Positions 36,055 to 51,529 are shown, numbered from the stretch's first letter. The stretch is DNA of 64,000 bases from Chamaecrista fasciculata (GCA_003254925.1 QANZ01018613.1:68073-132072); one strand, 5' to 3'. Program-made: numbers and translations. Notes: a model not told the origin generated them from the letters alone.

Positions 36055-36593
36055 GGAGTGTTCAAGGGTTGGGTTAAGTTGAGATTAGGACGAATTGATT
36101 CGGGCTCAGGCTCATCATTTTATTTGACAGGTTAGGTTGGTTTGACTAAAGAAAATAATTGAATCAACTCAAATCAAACAATAAAGGATTGGATTGGAGG
36201 CCATACTATTTGTTTTATTTTTTTATTTTAAAAAATTTAGTCCCCCTTAAAATTTTTGTTTCTTTAATTTGGTCATTCAAAATTTGTTTTTGATGGACTA
36301 AATTTAAAATAAAAAAATATTATGAATTGACCAAATTGTAAAAATAATATTATTTGTGATATTAAAATATAATTCTAACTAAATAAAAAATTAATTTTAT
36401 CTTTTATTTCATACTTTTGCGGGCCAGTGGGTTGAGTTGAATTAAGCGGACTCGATCTTAAAACTCGTAGACCAACTCAAACCACAACGGGCTCAACTTT
36501 TTGAACCCAAACCAACCCGCTAACCCAACCCAACTAGTGAGTTGGGTTGGTTTTGGAAGAGTTGACGGGTTGGTCCAACTCACTAAATACCCC
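36055..36593. mobile_element. degenerate hAT-type MITE related to 18508-19078
   Basis: Ends TAGGAGTGTTCA and TAAATACCCCTA are diverged forms of the TAGGGGTGTTCA ends. The subterminal GGGTTGGGTT/AACCCAACCC motifs are the same. The flanking 8-mers do not match, so the duplication has been lost or the ends have shifted. Confidence 0.6.
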
Positions 36594-36952
36594 TATCAAC
36601 TACAGTAACCAGTTTGCAAAATTTAACTTGGCCCGCCCAAATTGAAGGGAAAAAAAAATACAGATGTTACTCCTTGTTTGCAAAATTTAACTGATGCCAC
36701 ACACTGAATACCAGTTTCAAACAATACCAACACTCAAAAGACAAGTCAGAAGACAGCAAAACAATAGCATTAAATGTACAAGGGTATTGCTATTGTACTG
36801 AGTTTGTTGTCACCTAAGAAGCTTGAACATAGATAGGGAGACACAATTTTAAGCATTCATATAATTGAAAATGCATGTCACTTACGAGAGTATCTAGCAT
36901 CAAGAATAGTACACATCTTTTTCCTCTTGTGTCTATGTTTCAGAGGTTGTGA

Positions 36953-38793
<1,841 letters not shown>

Positions 38794-39503
38794 GTCCACA
38801 CTAGCAAGCAGACTCAATTTCTTCACCAAAAAAAAGACTCAGTTTAGGCAACAATATTACTAAATATAATGAGATTCTTAATATTTTTCTATAGAAGAAA
38901 GATTCAGTTCACTGCAGCTAGCCACCAGCTTACATAGAGATGCTTCTATATGCATAAAACTTGCAGAAACATATGGAATGATATTCTTCCACCCAGATTA
39001 TTCCATGTGAATAAAACTAGCAAAGATACATAAACTGGTTTTGGTGAAACTGAAAACTGGACATCGCTTCTCTTATTATAATCAAATTCTCTTATTATAA
39101 TCAAATTCAGCAAGTGCTGAGCATTGACCAGTGGAAATAGACTTTGTGACATATTCATTCAATTCACAAAAAGAAAGGGACAAATATTGATCTTTGCACT
39201 AAAATCACTCTATAATCAAGAGGAGGGGTGGGGAATGCTTCTTTCTTGAACCTGTTCTTGAATAATCTCCTTTTAATTGTACACGCCTATAGCCCAATGT
39301 TTTAATTGGTGCAATCATCATTAAATTGTCAACAAAGCTACGGTAATACCTTAACCAACTAAATTATGCAAACAATTTGAATGGCTCAGTAATGAAAACT
39401 CATAAGCTAAAATTCGACTTATAAAATTTGATAGACAAAACCAAACGAATCTTTTGAACAAAAGCTGACCAAAATCGATTAGGTATTAGTCCTAATTTTC
39501 TTT

Positions 39504-39720
39504 TTAACTGAATGTATCTAAGAATCTCAACGACTGGATAAATTGTTGGAGCAAACTCCACGAATCGAAACTCGTGGACATGGACAACAAGTGACGTTGA
39601 AGACGCACGGCGGAAATCGCCGCCGGCGACGGCCGTGTGAGAAAAAGAAAGACGACGGCGAGAGAAGAAAACCTGATTGGATGAAATGATGGCGGCGCCG
39701 GCGACAAAGGAAAAGACTGA
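39504..39720 (-). promoter_or_regulatory. AK6 promoter / leader exon with a 25-residue upstream ORF
   Basis: A GC-rich patch unlike the surrounding AT-rich DNA (GCCGCCGGCGACGGCC at about 39617) fits a transcription start region for AK6. On the minus strand an upstream ORF runs from ATG at 39581 to TAA at 39504. Its first codons form a 7-bp stem (TCCACGA with TCGTGGA). No other gene is seen here. The leader would have to be spliced to the coding exon near 38815. Confidence 0.45.
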
Positions 39721-39832
39721 ACCGCGAAATGAAAGAGCCTTGGACGAGAAATTTCAGGAAGAATATGGCATTTGTTACTTAGAAGAGTGGAGAATATGCT
39801 ATATAATATTTGAGATTTCATATTTATATTTT

Positions 39833-40246
39833 GGTAAAAGTATTCTTTTGGTCCTTAAATTTTACATCAACTGTGAGTTTTGTGTCTAATTTTTTTTGCT
39901 GTCAATTTTATTTTTAATGTTTCACATTTTTGTTAATTTTATACTTTAGTTTTATTTTAGTCAATGACATGTAATATAAAATTCATAAAAAAAGAAAATC
40001 AAATCATTAAAAAAGAAATTAGTAATGACATAATTTATGTGACTAATGATATGTAATATAAAATTAATAGAAAAATAAATTTAAATAATTGAAAAACAAG
40101 ATAAAGTTTATTATTAATTTATTAAAAGAAGCTTATCAAACGATAAAATGACCAAAATGTAAAATATTGATGACAAAATTGATTGTAGAAAAAAATTAGG
40201 AATGAAATTGAATATAAAGTTTGGGGACCAAAAATATGTTTTTTCC
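39833..40246. mobile_element. MITE upstream of AK6, Mutator-like ends
   Basis: Ends GGTAAAAGTATTCTTTTGGT and the inverse of ...CCAAAAATATGTTTTTTCC are opposed, as are the inner TTTGG blocks. The flanking 9-mers do not match, so no target duplication supports the call. It begins about 110-130 bp upstream of the presumed AK6 start region. Confidence 0.55.
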
Positions 40247-40617
40247 GGAGTCAATCATATTTTTAAAACAAATTCAAATACTTAAAAATAAAATTTCTCT
40301 AATTTTGAAGAATGTGTTCACTCTGAATTCTGTGCTCGAACTTTAATTTACGAAAAAATAATATTCCTTTCACTATGTATTAAATAATAATTTCATGATA
40401 TTTTTTTTATGTATATCTTTTTTAGTCTCGTATGAATTACATATATTGTATAGAATTATCGAATAATTTTAAATTACATAATTGTTAGGAATAATTAGAT
40501 TATTATTATTAACGTAAGTAATTCAAAAATTAGAGAGTATATGCACAATTGAGCTCTTGACCGAGTTTTGGGAGAATTAATTTTATTTTAGTTATTGTAT
40601 TTATTTAATATTTTAGC

Positions 40618-40933
40618 TACGAAGCATGGACACTGACACGGACACGGGACACGGACACATTGACACGCTAGGTTCTTAAAATTATACGACATGGCAAATA
40701 TTTATATATTAAAATAATTAAAAATTCATAAATTTTTATGAAAATTTATAAATTACAATATTTATTTATAATATATATCATATGTGATATTATTTTCTAT
40801 TGTTTGCCATTATAAAGTCACAAAAAATTAAATTTATATTCTGAAACTTATGATTATGTGTCGTGTGGGTGTCGGACACGAACACGTGTCTGACACGGCG
40901 ACACGCTATCAAAATGAAGTGTCCATGCTTAGG
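40618..40933. mobile_element. MITE with GAAGCATGGACACT ends
   Basis: GAAGCATGGACACT at the left and AGTGTCCATGCTTA at the right are inverse over about 13 bp. Repeated CACGGACAC / GTGTCGG motifs lie inside each end. The target duplication is unclear. Confidence 0.65.
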
Positions 40934-41445
40934 ATTTTAGGAAAATTATTTGAATTATCTTTTCTGTTATTCTCACAATCTGATTAAAATATCATTCAAA
41001 TTTGTGATTGATGTGATTGATTTTAGAATATTTGATTAGGATTTTTAGATATTTTGAATTCATGTATTCCCCTATATATAAGAGGTTATTTGCTAATCGA
41101 ATAAGATGGATGATTTTCCTTAAAAAAATCCCAACAATTACATATTTCACATTTTTAAAATTTATATAACTATCTAATTCTTACACTAATATTGTTTTAG
41201 TGAGAAGCCCTAATTCCCTAACAACTCAATGCTCAAAATTGAGTCATAATTGTGACATTTCTTCCCATTATTATTTATTAGTGAGCAATGCTTGCTTTTT
41301 AGGTTAGACATGTATAGAATATGTTGTCACACCAACTTGATAAGAATGTGTTCAAATCCAAAAATCAACATGAATTTCTCCACACTAGTAATTGTAGTAG
41401 GCCAAGGACAATAAAGATTTCTGTTGCGAAGAAATGAGATATCAT

Positions 41446-41480
<35 letters not shown>

Positions 41481-42924
41481 ATAATGTTTTTTATATTAGG
41501 CACTAGGCGATTTTCATTTGATTAGTCAAGGTGAATGTGAGAAACCTAATATATATGTATATTAACATCAACACTATTATGAATATTGGGCATCATTATC
41601 TTTCCTTGATGCTAACGTAAAGGTATAGGCATCCTTCCTTATTGTGAGAAAATCCCTGAGTCTGAATCATTCTTATGTGCGTTTTCATATTCAATTGTAA
41701 GATGAATTTTGTTTTCAATTCTGATACAAGAATGCCTCAGCATAACGGAAGCAAATATAGTTGCGACTAATGCAATTTGCAGCTGGGTGTAAAATATCCA
41801 AATTATAAAAGTTCGACAAGTAGATCCAAAAAATGGGAAAAAAAAAACACCACACTTATGGTTTAAAATTCAATAGTTTGAAATTAAAATGAAATATTTA
41901 ATCAATGTTTAAGACAAATTAAATATTTTGTTAACATTTAAGATCAATTTGAACATTTTGAAATATAATAGACTAAAATGAACATTAAAACATATATTTA
42001 AATCTAAAATGACTCTTTAGCCTAATATATATATATAATTATATGGTATAAAATCTCAAATTTTTGTATATAATTAAATTGTTAAATAGAAATTAGTATA
42101 TATTACTATTTCTTTTTTAAAATGACAAATTACTATATAAATATAAACATATATGAATATGAATTAATAAATATTATATTCAAATAAATCAACAAACCTT
42201 TCTTATATCTACTAAAAGTTCATCATCACGTACGAAATAATATGACAAATATATAAAACAAACTGGAAATTTAAATTATGAGCTATACGTTTATTATCAA
42301 TTTTCAATTTGTATTTTGAAATGTTATTTAATTATATACATAATATATCTTAAACATTAAAAAATATTTTGAAAAGCTGTTCAACTACCATATAATTAAA
42401 CAAATAACCTCATTACCCAAACACTCAACGATTTCAATGACAGGTTCAAACTTTAAAACATTAAAAAATATATAAAGTCACTCAACGATCAGCTGAAATT
42501 AATTCTAGTTAAGGGTAATAATGTAATACTAGACCAAAGATTCTAGGAACATGAACAGTGAAGGTTGACACATAATTTTAATACAACTCTAAGCACCATA
42601 GTTAAATCTAAGTTTCAAAAATTAAAAATAAACACAAGGGTTGAAACGTTTGAATATATAAAACCAAGATCTGCAACAAAGGCATTAGCAATAAAGCAAT
42701 TCACCATCAAGTTTAACAGTATATCGAAACGCGGAGCCATAAGAAATCCATAACAACTTCACCTAGGAAGGACCAAAATGGCTCTCACCCCTACGCCTAA
42801 CATGAGCAGAAGTTTTAACATAAATAAAGTGTCCAGAAAGGAAGGTTTTGATCCTACTAGTTAAGACTTATATACGGCATTCTTTCTTAAGTGACAAAGG
42901 CAGCTTAAATATCATAGGATTCTC
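40934..42924. other. gene-free spacer with a (TA)n run and a MITE relic
   Basis: An AT run lies at 41449-41478. The stretch 41871-42021 is similar to the right half of the family-B Mutator-like MITEs (AACATTTAAGATCAATTTGA, ATAATAGACTAAAATGAACA), a truncated copy. Otherwise AT-rich, with the AGO4 3' UTR probably at about 42750-42924. Confidence 0.55.
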
Positions 42925-45900
42925 TCAACAAAAGAACATAGAGTTGCAGACCTTCTCCTGCAATTTGGGTAACTGAGGGACAGGAACAGATCCAGCAGAA
43001 GACCCACCATGGCTTGAATTCGTCTCAGACTTGTCCTCAAATTTCATGAATTGCCCCATCTGGGTTGCAGCCAAGTGGGCATAGCATACCGGAGCAACTG
43101 TCAAGAAAATTTAACCAAAAAAAGTTCAGGCATACAGACAGCAATTAAAAACGTACTATCAATTTGTATATTTCATAATATACTTCCAAACATGAGTTTG
43201 GAAATTGGCAATTTTTTATTTAAGCCACTTATTGTGAGTGCATCAATGTAAGAACTTACCAACAGATATGGCGGTGGTGCTTCGCTGATACCTGTCATTT
43301 AACATGTGTAATTTAGATTGGAGGGTAATAATATCCTAGCTTACAATATGATCAAAAAGCACAGGAAATCCTTATACTTACACATATGACAAGGAATGCA
43401 CGAGTTCCTGCAGTTCATCAGGGGAGAAACCAATCTCATCAAGCAGAACATGATAATGTGTTGGCCTGCTCGTTCCCTGAGTAGCAAAAGTTTTAGAAAA
43501 AAAGTAGCCCATGTTAATATATAAAGCTCTTGCATACAAGGACTTGTATGTCAAAGTTCTATTTGAACTCTGAACATAATTTCCATAACCCAACTAACTG
43601 GAACAAAAGACAAAAATACAATAAATTCCTAAACCAATGCAAGATAAGACTGGCAACATACTTCCCCGTCACTCGGTTTTATTTAAATATCTGAAGCTGC
43701 CAAAACACTATTATGTACTTAAGGTATCATCAAAAAAAAAATAGGGGAACATGCAAATAGCCCCCTCCAACTATAGTCTGGTTGCAAATAGGCCCCCTTT
43801 CAACTATGTCTTAGTTACAAGATAAGCACCAATATGCATGTTTGAAATTGCGAAAAACAAGATAAGCACATCAAAATGAAAACATGAGAGGAGAAAAAAG
43901 TGAATGCTTACTATCATTCCAGCATGTGCACATAAATAGAAGTCATAATTCCGTGGATGACAGATTTTGTTGTCAATAACAGTTCCTGTAAAGAACCACA
44001 CAATCCAAGAGTGACAAGTGAGTAATCAAGGACTGAGATACAATAGAGGTAAATCATTAAATTTCCTACCAGGTGGCACATTCTCGGGAGCTGAAGGCTG
44101 GAAAAATTTCGTATGATGATTCTTTTGGGCAACAATCACCGTAAATTTGGGAGACCACTGTTCATCAAGAAATTTACAGGCCTAAAATGTTGAAAACAAA
44201 TAATATTAGTCCATTTAAGAACAGTTTCTAGATTCAAATTACATAGTTGTTCAGCACACAGACCTCAATAATTTGATCAAGCTCAATGTTCAAAACTTGA
44301 TTGAACTGTGACTCACTAACACCATCCCTGCGTTTGACAAACGCAAATAATAAAAGAAACCACATTAAGTGATAAGGAATATCCATTAAAGGAATACTGG
44401 CATGCCTCATCTATCAGAAGATGCTTCTAGCAGTCAAGTTTGATGATATATAACAATTTGATATAACAAAGTTAACAGAGAGTATACCTGAATATAATTA
44501 TATTCTCTGGCTTCACATTCCCAGAACTTGAATAAAAATCAATCAGAAGTTCCCTGCAATCGATGTGCATTATCAGTCAGAAAATTTATTTACAGATACC
44601 ATCAGACTGCACAAAATATTTACTCTTGCAGTACAAGAAAAACTAAAAAAGTATTCATCTTTGATTTTAGGAATATAACCTGATAATTCCTTCATCCTCC
44701 TTATCAGACACTGGCTTAAACAAATTATCTATCATCTCAACCTTTGGAGACTGTGTACGCACAACTGCCCTATATTTAGATATAAGAGGCCATTGTCTGG
44801 AGCTTACGACCTGCAAAATTAGCAAAGAGCATGGACAAAAGAAATCAGAAAACAAGGGGGGGGGGGGGATTATGCTAGATGAAATACACTTGTAAATTAT
44901 TACAGGACAAAATATTATTTACCGCTGCAATAGAAGGAACATCAGACTGCCCAGGTGAGCCATGAGACACATCCATGCCAAGAATGATGGTAGGAGCTTT
45001 GGAAACAATAGGAATAGAGGGAGAATGCTCAACTGTTAACAATGAATTCAGCCCACCAAGCTACAAGAGAATAAAAGGGGAAAAAAAAGGAAGCAAATGA
45101 GTGTTATGGACTTAATGCAATAAGTTGGGTAACGAAAAACATATCAACAGTAAACCTATCAAAACTAAATATACCTTTGCATTGATCTTCAACAGAACAT
45201 TTGTCAGATACTGGTCATTCACCTTTGTAGGAGCAATGCACTGAGTAACAACTCCAAATTCAGCAAGATTCTTCCGCTTCCATGGACCTTGAATATCCAA
45301 TTCAAATGACTCAATTGGGCACCAGGCAAATGAATATGACAACCAATAATATAATATCCAATGATATCAATTAACCAACCATAAAGTTCAGAGTTTTTCC
45401 GCTCAGGAAGCAGACAAAGAAGGAACTTAGGTGGTCCAGGAAGTTTGGACTGAATCACTTCAAACATCTTCTCCACTCTAACCATTGGTGGGGCACGTCT
45501 AAATTGAGGACTTTCCTCAAACACATCAAATGGGTCTTCAATGGGCTGTGAAAACCAAGGAAACCACAGTTGCAAGTCAGTATCCATTTTATGCTAAAGT
45601 AGATATACAGTAAGAAGCCCAGGAACTCACAATTCCTTTCATTCCTGCACATTTAATTAGATCCTGCACAAGCCCTCGTATATTGCAGCGTGCAGAAAAG
45701 TTGACAACAGCCCATTGTTCTATCTTGGAAGGCCGTGCTATTTTCTGCATAGTAGCCAAATATTGTCAGAACTACCCAGTCCAGATATATCATTCTCCTT
45801 TTTTAATTAAAATAACCATATCAAAATGTCATTAATTACCTTGTTATTAAAATTCCATCTCCCATTTCTTGGGTTATCATCCATGTTTCCAAACTTAAGC

Positions 45901-48348
45901 TACAAGAGACACAGAAATAGTCACTTTGAGGATGGATAGTGGATATGGAATTAATAATTAATTAGTAAATTACCTTTAACTCATATCAACGACAGAAATT
46001 AGGGTTAGTTTATCAAAACTCAATTATAGTTTATCAAAACTATGACAGAAATTAATAAGGGACACCATTACAAAGATTAATTAAAAGATATGGATATTTC
46101 AAAGTTGAGAAGGAAAACTGTTGAGAAGTGTTAGTTTATCAAAACTCAATTATAGTTTCTGGTCACAAGCAAGCATGAAGGAAAATATAATTCACAAGAG
46201 TAAAATAAGCAACTTCATCACACCAAGGTAATAAATAATAAAATACCCTAGGTGCTTGCAAAACACGACCCTCCACTTGCGTAAAGCCCGTGCTTATTGA
46301 AACTCCACAATTCCGAAGCATGGGATCAGAATTATAATTACTAGTTTTCAGAGTCTGCAATGGCAATGACAGTAAGAACATTTAATCCATATTTTGAATT
46401 AGAAACCTATCACTCAATCTACCAAAAGACTTACATCAGACAAAACACTCATCCTTTCTTGAGGCTTCTGCCTAGACTTCTCCACAAGTGAAGACCTTTG
46501 AAGGGTAGACAGTGACTTTGTATATCGTTGCAGGGATACCAAAGAGCAAAGCTTAGAAAACAAACCAAGAAACATAAAAGTACAGTCAATACTAGTTTAA
46601 TTAGTAGTTTTCAAAGAAAAGTTTCAGTTGTACAATAAAAGACCCTAATATACCTCAATAGGGAAGAAAGTTGGCCGTTTTGGTTTCCCAACATTAATAC
46701 ACGGAAGATCAGAAGAATATCGAAGATTAATCTTGCGATGATTAACAAAATAATCAAGGACTGTCACTTCCTCGACACTATCATCACCGCCCTTGCCCTT
46801 GAGAGAAAACCTACACAATCAATGACCCCGATAAAATTCTAAAGTTTTTGTGCAAGAAACCACTCTACAACTACAGAGCAGAACAATAAAGCAGGAAAAA
46901 AAAAAAAAAAGAAACTACGTCTGCTCTTTGCATGGGAGTTCACTGAGTCCAGTTATCTTAAACTCCTGATTGGATGGACTTGTCTTAATCCTAAGATTTT
47001 TCAGCGTCCGTTTGGCCTGTTCAAGAAAACAAATAATGTAGATTTGCTTATACTTTTATTACACCACAACACACAAGGTGAATATTCAGGAGATTTGGTT
47101 ACCTTTGCCCAGTCAACAGAATATGGATCTCTGACATTCTGATTTGCGATCAGGAAGTCCACCACTGGGCCAGGTTGTATTATCATCGTGGTTGATACAT
47201 CTTACAAAAAAAAGCAAGGTAAGTTGGGAAATAGAAACATTATGGCAAAACAATGATAGAGTATATAAAGCACAGATGTCTAACCTATGTTCAGGGACAG
47301 GCCACTTTGGGTAGTTCTGAAACTTGAATGAAATCCCCTGCAGCCTAGAACCCCGCCACCCACATCACAGAAATTTCTGGGGTTGTTGTGAAAAAATGAC
47401 TGCCGCACTAGTAAACACCCTCTGCAAAAGAAAGTATACCATTATTTTGTGCCATTAAAATGCACAGACAATACAATCACAGCTTGGTTTACTTACTGCT
47501 TGGCAGCATGTTGCCTTAATACAATATCAAGAACTCTAATGGCTTCCTGGTAATTTTCAGATACTTGACCACGCAATGCATTGGCAATAGCCTGCATCGG
47601 GATCTTGGCAGCATAGCTAATCTCCACTTTAAATGTTTTGGAGTGGTATGGGCGCCGCATCCTCTTCCGGTCACTCTCATTTGGACTACCGTGATCAGGG
47701 CTGGCATTTCCATTATTTCTACAAAGAAAGGAAACAATTTAGTTGGCTAGAATGATGGAATGAAATCAATATATATAGTGAATAATAGTCCAGGTTTTTC
47801 CAACCGGCTCGATGTGACATCTTCCATAACAACATTGAATTCAAGCTTGTTCCGAGGAAGAGGGCCAACAGTAAACAAACTCTTTTCCCCATCATAAGCA
47901 AAGTCTTTCCCAGCTAACTCCGAGGCATAAGTCTCCTGAACTCTGTCCATTACTTTTCTTCCCACGCCCTTGCCTTCTACAGGGCGTCCATCCTCATAAG
48001 CAAAAGATACCTGCTCAGATAAAACATAGAAATGGTCATGTGTACATGTAAAATAAACTTAAAGTGAAACTGTAATGAAGAGAAACATGAAGAACGTACA
48101 CTGTAATGGAAGAAATGCCCATCATTGTTATTAACACTGACTTTGAAGTGATTAGTCAGGAGAGGTATTTTATTTCCTCTTGTTGCCAAACCTTTTCTGG
48201 CAATGGGAAGGCGTGAAGGCTTTTTCTTGGCTGGTTCAGGAGGAAGTTCCTGTTCAGCTTTCACTGGTACGACATCTGGAGAGACAATAGGAGGTGGTGG
48301 CGGCAAGGTTTCCTCCAAACCCTTTTCGTCTGGCTCAAATGAATCCAT
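42925..48348 (-). CDS. AGO4: ARGONAUTE 4-type siRNA effector
   Basis: Twenty-two coding exons on the minus strand, in order: 48100-48348, 47805-48010, 47497-47718, 47285-47421, 47103-47200, 46919-47016, 46654-46810, 46435-46551, 46247-46354, 45840-45899, 45631-45744, 45380-45545, 45175-45287, 44923-45060, 44680-44810, 44488-44553, 44264-44327, 44070-44181, 43912-43985, 43382-43476, 43260-43291, 42925-43097. Phases agree; 909 residues. AGO4 binds 24-nt siRNAs and directs DNA methylation with Pol V in the nucleus. Seen: Pro-rich start, [32 protein letters not shown], a PAZ region (about 272-430) and PIWI (about 545-870). The catalytic set is D645 (GMDVSHG), E686 (KVEM), D728 (RDGVSE) and H860 (CYAHLAA). 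The [10 protein letters not shown] insert and MFFC end are typical of the AGO4 clade. A leader exon is spliced from about 49665. Confidence 0.95.
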
Positions 48349-49740
48349 ATCCTAAGCACAATAAAAATATCACATAATTGAAACACCATGTTCCGATAAG
48401 GCTAATCAAAGTGGAGGTAAAACTAAAAAAGCAGATCATCAGATTATAATCCACAGGAATTACTATATCATAACAAACATGTATTACAAAGGAAAATAAA
48501 TAAATTAGATGTATTCAAAGTGACTGATAGACGCCCAGCAAATTTTGAACTAGACACTTGTATGACCATATATGATGGAAAACCCTAAAGAACGATTCAG
48601 GAGAAAGGGCAAAACTATGAAATAATGCAGCAACAGACAAATCAAAAATAAAACAAAGAAATAAAGGTACTCGCTATTCCTATATTAGTTTCTAGACACA
48701 CACCTATTCGTTAAGCAAGCCTACACTGGAAATAAAAGCTAACCTGGAAGACATAGAATCCAAAGGTTTGGATAATGCTAAGGGTTCAGAACCCCAAAGC
48801 ACCCAAATATTGAAGGACATACTGTATAAAATATAAATTTCAGATGTCTCCAGCAGAAAAACCTTACTAAGGAACAGAAATAAACATAAAAAAGGCTTTT
48901 GTAAAAGCCGTAACAGAACAGCATTGCACTTAGGGGAGGGAGTGAGAAGCAAAGAACGAACAGACACAAAAGGAAAAAGGAAAAAAAAAAGAAATAACCC
49001 AGAACAAACAAGCTTCCCTAAAGCAGCCCATAGATGAGAACAAACACGAAACTCCTATTTTCAAGTGAACAGTAAAACAAAGAGGATCAAGCCGAAAAAA
49101 AACCATGCATTACCCAAAACAACCATCAAAACCACAGAAAAAAGTCAAAAAACTAAGAACAGCTTCAGATTAACATAATATCGTCGTCACAACCCCCGGT
49201 TCTCAGAAAATTCCAGACAGAACAAACACACTCCATTTTCCAGCGAAAATACAGAACAACGAAACAAACTATTACAGTGATCATGACGTTGTAGAAAGAG
49301 CGTTCGGCAGCTGAAAAAACCCTAGAATTCGGAAAGAGAAGAAGAAGAAGAAGAAGAAGAAGAAACACGAACCAACCACCTATTTTCAAGTGAACAGTAA
49401 AACAAAGAGGATCAAGCCGAAAAAAACCCATGCATTACACAAAACAACCATCAAAACCACAGAAAAAGCTCAGAACAGCTTCAGATTAACATTATATCGT
49501 CGTCACAACCACCGATTCTCAGAAATTTCCAGACAGAACACGCACACTCCATTTATCCAGCGAAAATACAAAACAAAACAACAAAAAAAAACTCTTACAG
49601 TGATCATGACGTTGTAGAAAGAGCTATAATGCAAAACAAAACAACACAACACAAAAATTCTTACCAGAAACAGTATTCGGCAGCAGAGAAAACCCTAGAA
49701 TTTCGAAAGAAGAAGAAACGAAAAGTTTTTCAGCAAAATA
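48349..49740 (-). other. AGO4 leader: 5'-UTR exon and 1.3-kb leader intron
   Basis: On the minus strand a donor GTAAGA at 49664-49659 follows TTTCTG, and an acceptor GCTTAG ends at 48352, three bases before the ATG. The first exon would thus run from about 49740 to 49665. A TATA-like TTATATAC (minus; about 49768-49775) lies about 30 bp upstream of that. The leader intron contains the first copy of a duplicated block. Confidence 0.6.
49054..49720. repeat. tandem duplication (unit about 325 bp) across the AGO4 leader
   Basis: CCTATTTTCAAGTGAACAGT starts at 49054 and again at 49379. GTGATCATGACGTTGTAGAA starts at 49278 and at 49600. A CGGCAGC...AAACCCTAGAATT block recurs at about 49304 and 49678. 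The copies are about 90% alike. The second copy holds a roughly 50-bp extra segment that includes the leader-exon splice donor. A GAA-triplet run (49337-49364) lies at the junction. Confidence 0.88.
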
Positions 49741-49766
49741 TTACTCTCTTAGCTCTCTCTCACTCT

Positions 49767-49775
49767 GTATATAAG
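49767..49775 (-). promoter_or_regulatory. TATA box of AGO4 (candidate)
   Basis: On the minus strand CTTATATAC, embedded in CT-rich promoter sequence, about 30 bp upstream of the inferred start. Confidence 0.5.
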
Positions 49776-51529
49776 TAGAGAGAATGAGAGTGATATCAGC
49801 TTGTGGCGATTCTCTCTCTTTTTTCGTTGTACTGGAATCTCCTGCGGTTAGTTATCTACAGTTCATACGGTGAATCGATAATGTCCGTCAAATTTTTCAT
49901 CATGGAGATGACAGAAAAATCGAAAGGTTTGATTGAGATTCTGTCAAGTATTAATTCTTGGTCACATCACTGTAGAGAACAATTTTTTTAAAAAAAAAAA
50001 AAAAAAAANTCTTTTGTCAATTTTAAGCACTAAATAGTTAATATTTTTTTTGCCCTGTAATAGTTAATATTTATTAAAAGTTTAAAATTAAGAAATTATT
50101 TTTTTAGGTGGAAAAATTAAGGAATTATTGAATTGTAGTTATTGGATAATTCAAGACTAAAAAAATAGAGTAGGTTTATTTCTATCTTAATGGTGATTAA
50201 TTAATTGAGTGACTGATTGGATCGCGATTTGAGAATAACTGAAGAAAAAAAAAGTAATTTGGTAATTGTGAGACAGCAAAAAATGGGGAAGTGGATATCT
50301 TAGGATTTTATATTGTGATATTAATTATTTCATGATATTCGCCATCAATTTAGCCTTTATGAATCAGTATAGATTTACCAAAAGAAAATGGTAGTATTAA
50401 TTGTTTTAATTTTATTATTTGATTTGGATAAGTTCTATGATCAATTGAAAAGTTTTTAAATATTTTTATACTATTGATAATGATTTATTTTTAACTAAGA
50501 TGATGCTAGAAATAAAAATATCTATAAGAGATTGATTTAAATAATAAGTGATTTGATTTGATATTGTATAAATAAGATATTGAAATAAGACTTGAAAATT
50601 GAATGAGTAAAAATTTGAATTGACATCAATAACTAAATTAATTAGCCCAGTATCTTTCAAGAGCTAATCTCATAAAATCAATTAAAAAATGCATATTGTT
50701 ATAGACTTTACATGTTCTTTTCTTAATTATAAAATTATTTAAAATAATGTTACTTTTATTATATTCTAAAATTTGAAAATTAAAAGCAAAAATAACTTGA
50801 GAAGTTCAAGTTCTTTAATTTAAGTACCGTTAGGGGCCATTAATATTGAGATGAAGAATGAGTTCCAAAAAAAAAAATTGAGATGAAGAAGTAATGGGAA
50901 AGTTATTTCCACAACTCTTCAAAATCAAATAGTAATTAAATTTTTCAAAGGACAATAATTTAATATATTCAATATTTTAAAAAAAATTATTTAAATGGTG
51001 AGTTATTAAAATAAGTATCTAAATATATAGTATTGATAAAACTACATATAATTTTAACAGAGTAACTATAAAAAAATCTCAAAGTCGTATATATTGATAT
51101 ATTGATATAAATATAAATGAATAAAAATATGAGACTACAATTGTCCTAATATACTTACTTATTAAGATGCGTTTGTTAGGCGATGTAGTAGTATCTCAGA
51201 TATCGTAGTATGTGATACCATAATATAAGATAATTAATATTTATAATACTAACGTTTGGTATGACAATAATATATATCAAAGATGTAAGATGCATATGCT
51301 TGATACTCTCTGATAAATAACATCAGTTTTCTTTAAATTTTCATGTTTACCCTTATTAACAACTTAAAAACACATATTGATATTTTCAAGATAAATTTTC
51401 AATGATTTATTCATCGGTCAAATTTTAAAAATAATAATTGAATACAAAATAAAAATAATAAAATATTATATTTTTCCTATATATATCATGTGATAAACTA
51501 GAAAACGGACAAGCTTACCTAGTTCAAGA
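49776..51529. other. AT-rich spacer upstream of AGO4, with a single ambiguous base
   Basis: No supported gene. An N occurs at 50009 at the end of a poly-A run, marking a sequencing or assembly uncertainty. A GATATCGTAGTATGTGATACC-like inverted patch (51190-51320) may be a MITE fragment. Confidence 0.45.
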
